Shown here in pieces: positions 60,361 through 64,000 of a stretch of DNA of 64,000 nt (within the stretch, counting starts at the first letter, position 1; the number at the start of each line of letters is the position of its first letter). The notes below the pieces were generated by a model. The model did not search any database, had not been told where the DNA came from, and was given only the letters and a program-made list of their open reading frames with translations. The DNA comes from Rhodanobacter sp. DHB23 (GTDB lineage Bacteria; Pseudomonadota; Gammaproteobacteria; Xanthomonadales; Rhodanobacteraceae), in NCBI RefSeq assembly GCF_014842975.1, contig NZ_JACYXK010000026.1, forward strand, positions 62,001-126,000. Reading direction: 5' to 3'. The translations under genes and the position numbers were made by a program.

Positions 60361-60701
60361 TCAGCGCGAACGCGACCTGAAATGCAGCGGCATCGGCTCC
60401 ACCGCCGTGCGCGCCTGCCCGGATGAACCGGGAGCACGCGACTCCGTCGAAGCCGCTACCGGCTTCTTCGGCCCGCAAGCGCCGCAGGTGCTGCAACCGT
60501 CACTGCAATCGCCCGTGCCCTGCTTCGGCTGCAGGCGTCGTCCCAGGGCCTTCAGCAGGCGCGAATCGCTGCGCGACAGGCGGATCGACGCCGCCGCCAG
60601 CCAGCGGCTGGTGAGCTGCGGCGCCAGCTTGCGCAACACCACCAGCACGCTGGCCGCCACGATCAGGCCAAGCACGACGTACTGGATCAGCAGGCCCTTG
60701 C

Positions 60702-60705
<4 letters not shown>
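60361..60705 (-). CDS. FeoB-associated Cys-rich membrane protein
   Basis: This is a 114-residue protein. One N-terminal membrane segment (LLIQYVVLGLIVAASVLVVL, residues 5-24) is followed by a basic cytoplasmic stretch and the cluster DCSDGCSTCGACGPKK (about 66-82), a C-x3-C-x2-C-x2-C pattern able to bind iron or an Fe-S cluster. It overlaps the feoB stop by four bases (ATGA). Small Cys-rich partners, such as FeoC or the FeoB-associated Cys-rich family, are common next to feoB; this one looks like a Xanthomonadales version. A role in ferrous iron transport or sensing is inferred. Confidence 0.75.
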
Positions 60706-62533
<1,828 letters not shown>

Positions 62534-62537
<4 letters not shown>

Positions 62538-62782
62538 GCCGCCTCCTGGCGCACGGCTACGCGCGCGGCCTCGGCTCGGCGCAGGGCGAAGCGGGTGAAG
62601 CCGATCTGGATCAGCAGCGGGTCGGCGCCCAGCGGCGCCCGCGCCACCACGCGCACCGGCTCGCCGTCGACGAAGCCGAGGTCGCGCAGGCGCTGCGCCA
62701 CCGCGTCGTCCGCGTGCGCGTCGTCCACGCGGTCCACCACGGCGGTGACACCCTTCGGCAAGTCGGACAAGCGCACGGTCAA
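62534..62782 (-). CDS. feoA: FeoA, ferrous iron transport accessory protein
   Basis: This is an 82-residue SH3-like protein (MTVRLSDLPKGVTAVVDRV...RLRDLGFVDGEPVRVVARAPLGADPLLIQIGFTRFALRRAEAARVAV). The LGF-x-x-G block and the final LR-x-x-EA strand are the FeoA signature. It is the first gene of the feoA-feoB-Cys-rich operon and has a Fur box 12 bases upstream of its start, so it should be repressed by iron. Confidence 0.93.
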
Positions 62783-62793
62783 TCCGAGTACAA

Positions 62794-62812
62794 ATAAGAA
62801 TGGTTCGCATTG
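62794..62812 (-). promoter_or_regulatory. Fur box upstream of feoA
   Basis: AATAAGAATGGTTCGCATT, read on the complement as AATGCGAACCATTCTTATT, matches the 19-bp Fur consensus at about 15 of 19 positions and is itself a dyad. Its position 12 bases before the feoA ATG fits iron-dependent repression. Confidence 0.75.
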
Positions 62813-62813
62813 T

Positions 62814-62857
62814 ATCCGTATTACGCGCGTGTTGCAGGGTATCCCTGTTACGCGCGC
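62814..62857. repeat. 27-bp-spaced direct repeat upstream of liuC
   Basis: TATCCGTATTACGCGCGTG (62814-62832) and TATCCCTGTTACGCGCGCA (62841-62859 region) match closely, with the shared TTACGCGCG starting at 62821 and 62848. The 27-base spacing is about two and a half helical turns. It lies in the feoA/liuC divergent gap and could be a tandem operator or a local duplication. Confidence 0.5.
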
Positions 62858-62925
62858 ATCCCGGGGTTTCCGGGCGCGGACGGCGCGACGATTTAAGATG
62901 GCGCCTTTCTCCGCAGGATCCCCCG

Positions 62926-63717
62926 ATGGCTTCCTCCGTACGGACCACCGACCTCGCCGGCGTGCGCACGCTGGCCATGCACCGCCCCGAGGTGCACAAC
63001 GCCTTCGACGACGCGCTGATCGCCGGGCTCACCGCCGCCATCGAGGACGCCAGTCGCGACCCGGCGGTGCGTGCCGTCGTGCTCACCGGCAGCGGCGCCA
63101 GCTTCTCGGCCGGCGCCGACCTCAACTGGATGCGCGGCATGGCCAAGGCCAGCGAGGCTGAGAACCGCGACGACTCGCTGCGGCTCGCACGGCTGATGCG
63201 CAGCCTGCAGTTCTGCCCCAAGCCCACCGTCGCCCGCGTCAATGGCGCGGCCTACGGCGGCGGCGTGGGCCTGGTCGCCTGTTGCGACATCGCCATCGGC
63301 GCGGAGGGCGCGAAATTCGGCCTCACCGAGGTGAAGCTGGGCCTGGTGCCCGCGGTGATCTCGCCCTACGTGCTCGCCGCCGTCGGCCTGCGCCACGCAC
63401 GCAAGCTGTTCCTCACCGGCGAGGTGTTCGACGCCGCCGAGGCGCAGCGCATCGGCCTGCTGCACCAGGTCGTGGCGCCCGAAGCCCTGGACAACGCCGT
63501 GGCCTTCGCGCTGAAGCTGCTGGCCAAGGCCGGCCCGGAAGCGCAGCGCGAAGCCAAGCAACTCGCCTTCCGCATGGGCGGCCTGGACGAAACCGCCGCC
63601 GAGCGCATCGACCGCGACAACGCCGCGCTGATCGCCCGCCTGCGCGTGTCGCCGGAAGGCCAGGAAGGGCTCACCGCCTTCCTGGACAAGCGCGCGCCGC
63701 GATGGGCTGCCGGCTGA
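62926..63717 (+). CDS. liuC: Methylglutaconyl-CoA hydratase / enoyl-CoA hydratase
   Basis: This is a 263-residue crotonase-family protein. The oxyanion-hole segments are SFSAGADLNWMRGMA (about 62-76) and NGAAYGGGVGLVACCDIAIG (about 105-124); acid/base region FGLTEVKLGLVPAVISPYV. The ADLNWMR wording with the ensuing helix is typical of LiuC/AtuE-type hydratases. It starts at 62926 (MASSVRT); the in-frame extension to 62800 crosses the Fur box. With liuB and the biotin carboxylase that follows, methylglutaconyl-CoA hydration in leucine breakdown is the natural role. Confidence 0.88.
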   Translation: MASSVRTTDLAGVRTLAMHRPEVHNAFDDALIAGLTAAIEDASRDPAVRAVVLTGSGASFSAGADLNWMRGMAKASEAENRDDSLRLARLMRSLQFCPKPTVARVNGAAYGGGVGLVACCDIAIGAEGAKFGLTEVKLGLVPAVISPYVLAAVGLRHARKLFLTGEVFDAAEAQRIGLLHQVVAPEALDNAVAFALKLLAKAGPEAQREAKQLAFRMGGLDETAAERIDRDNAALIARLRVSPEGQEGLTAFLDKRAPRWAAG

Positions 63718-63872
63718 CCCGCCATGCTGCGCTGCGCATCGGCGCAAGCCGGCGCATCTGCTAGTTTTCCGGGGCTTTGCATCGCGCGCCAGGCCAAAGG
63801 CGCGCCTGCAGCCACCGCCATCCCGGCCCACCCCGGGATGGCGACAAGACCAAGGCATCGCAAGGAACCCGC

Positions 63873-64000
63873 ATGTTCGAACGCGTACTGATCGCCAACC
63901 GCGGCGAGATCGCCTGCCGCGTGATCCGCACCTGCCGGCGGCTCGGCATCCGCAGCATCGCGGTGTATTCGGAAGCGGACCGCGACGCGCAGCACGTGCG
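63873..64000 (+). CDS. liuD: Biotin carboxylase subunit (methylcrotonyl-CoA carboxylase alpha), 3' end outside window
   Basis: Only the first 42 codons are present: [20 protein letters not shown] followed by [23 protein letters not shown]. This is the universal start of biotin-dependent carboxylase alpha subunits (ATP-grasp biotin carboxylase). AAGGAA lies before the ATG. Placement after liuC makes the methylcrotonyl-CoA carboxylase alpha subunit most likely. Confidence 0.88.
   Translation, partial: MFERVLIANRGEIACRVIRTCRRLGIRSIAVYSEADRDAQHV

Noticed and set aside
62800-62925. N-terminal extension of the methylglutaconyl-CoA hydratase to 62800
   Set aside because: It would run through the Fur box and direct repeats, and the extra residues are Arg/Cys-rich and unlike the family. 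The start at 62926 matches homologues.

Overview
The window is high-GC throughout (roughly two thirds G+C) apart from one lower-GC patch near 16.0-17.3 kb. Gene content, gene order and the dispersed REP-like elements point to a gammaproteobacterium of the Xanthomonadales, most likely Rhodanobacteraceae (Dyella, Frateuria or Rhodanobacter type). No tRNA, rRNA, CRISPR array, transposase or complete prophage was seen.

Layout. 0-6 kb: a truncated RidA-family deaminase, an Ala/His/Lys-rich secreted protein, a DadA-like FAD oxidase, a secreted protein of the Tiki/ChaN or EreA-like type, a BlaI/BlaR1-type regulator pair with a double operator, and an NlpC/P60 lipoprotein. 6-16 kb: housekeeping genes: SlyD, two MFS transporters, the RNA helicases RhlE and DeaD, a GNAT acetyltransferase, an SDR, a YgiD dioxygenase and a YkgJ-type protein. 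16-17.4 kb: a low-GC patch with an orphan lipoprotein.

17.4-43.3 kb: a large polysaccharide-utilisation locus. It holds two GH35 beta-galactosidases, a DUF4861 protein, a GH105 unsaturated-uronyl hydrolase, an alginate-lyase-fold protein, GH95 and GH29 fucosidases, a beta-helix protein, GH89, GH1, a purple-acid-phosphatase-like enzyme, GH79, a clan GH-D alpha-galactosidase/alpha-GalNAcase and an Oar-type TonB-dependent receptor. All enzymes carry Sec, Tat or lipoprotein-like leaders. 43.4-50.0 kb: a GalNAc/galactosamine-type catabolic module: two PfkB kinases, an AgaS-like SIS isomerase, a class I aldolase, an amidohydrolase and a DeoR/AgaR regulator. Together the two regions read as outside-to-inside degradation of a fucosylated, uronic-acid-containing and amino-sugar-containing glycan; the actual substrate is inferred, not shown.

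50-64 kb: a subtilase autotransporter with a lipobox, a thiolase, an Ala-rich lipoprotein, methylcrotonyl-CoA carboxylase beta, an HscC-type Hsp70 overlapping a membrane J-like protein, a feoAB operon with a Fur box and a Cys-rich FeoB-associated protein, then methylglutaconyl-CoA hydratase and the start of a biotin carboxylase. The leucine-degradation genes are thus split by chaperone and iron-uptake genes.

The most notable non-genic signal is a set of three dispersed hairpin-repeat families. One brackets a DUF559 (Vsr/PD-(D/E)XK-like) endonuclease gene with two identical 35-bp copies in inverted orientation, and a gene-less palindromic relative lies at 14.4 kb. This resembles the REP/REPIN-RAYT arrangement but with a different nuclease. 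Another family supplies the stop codons of two unrelated genes at the same internal position.
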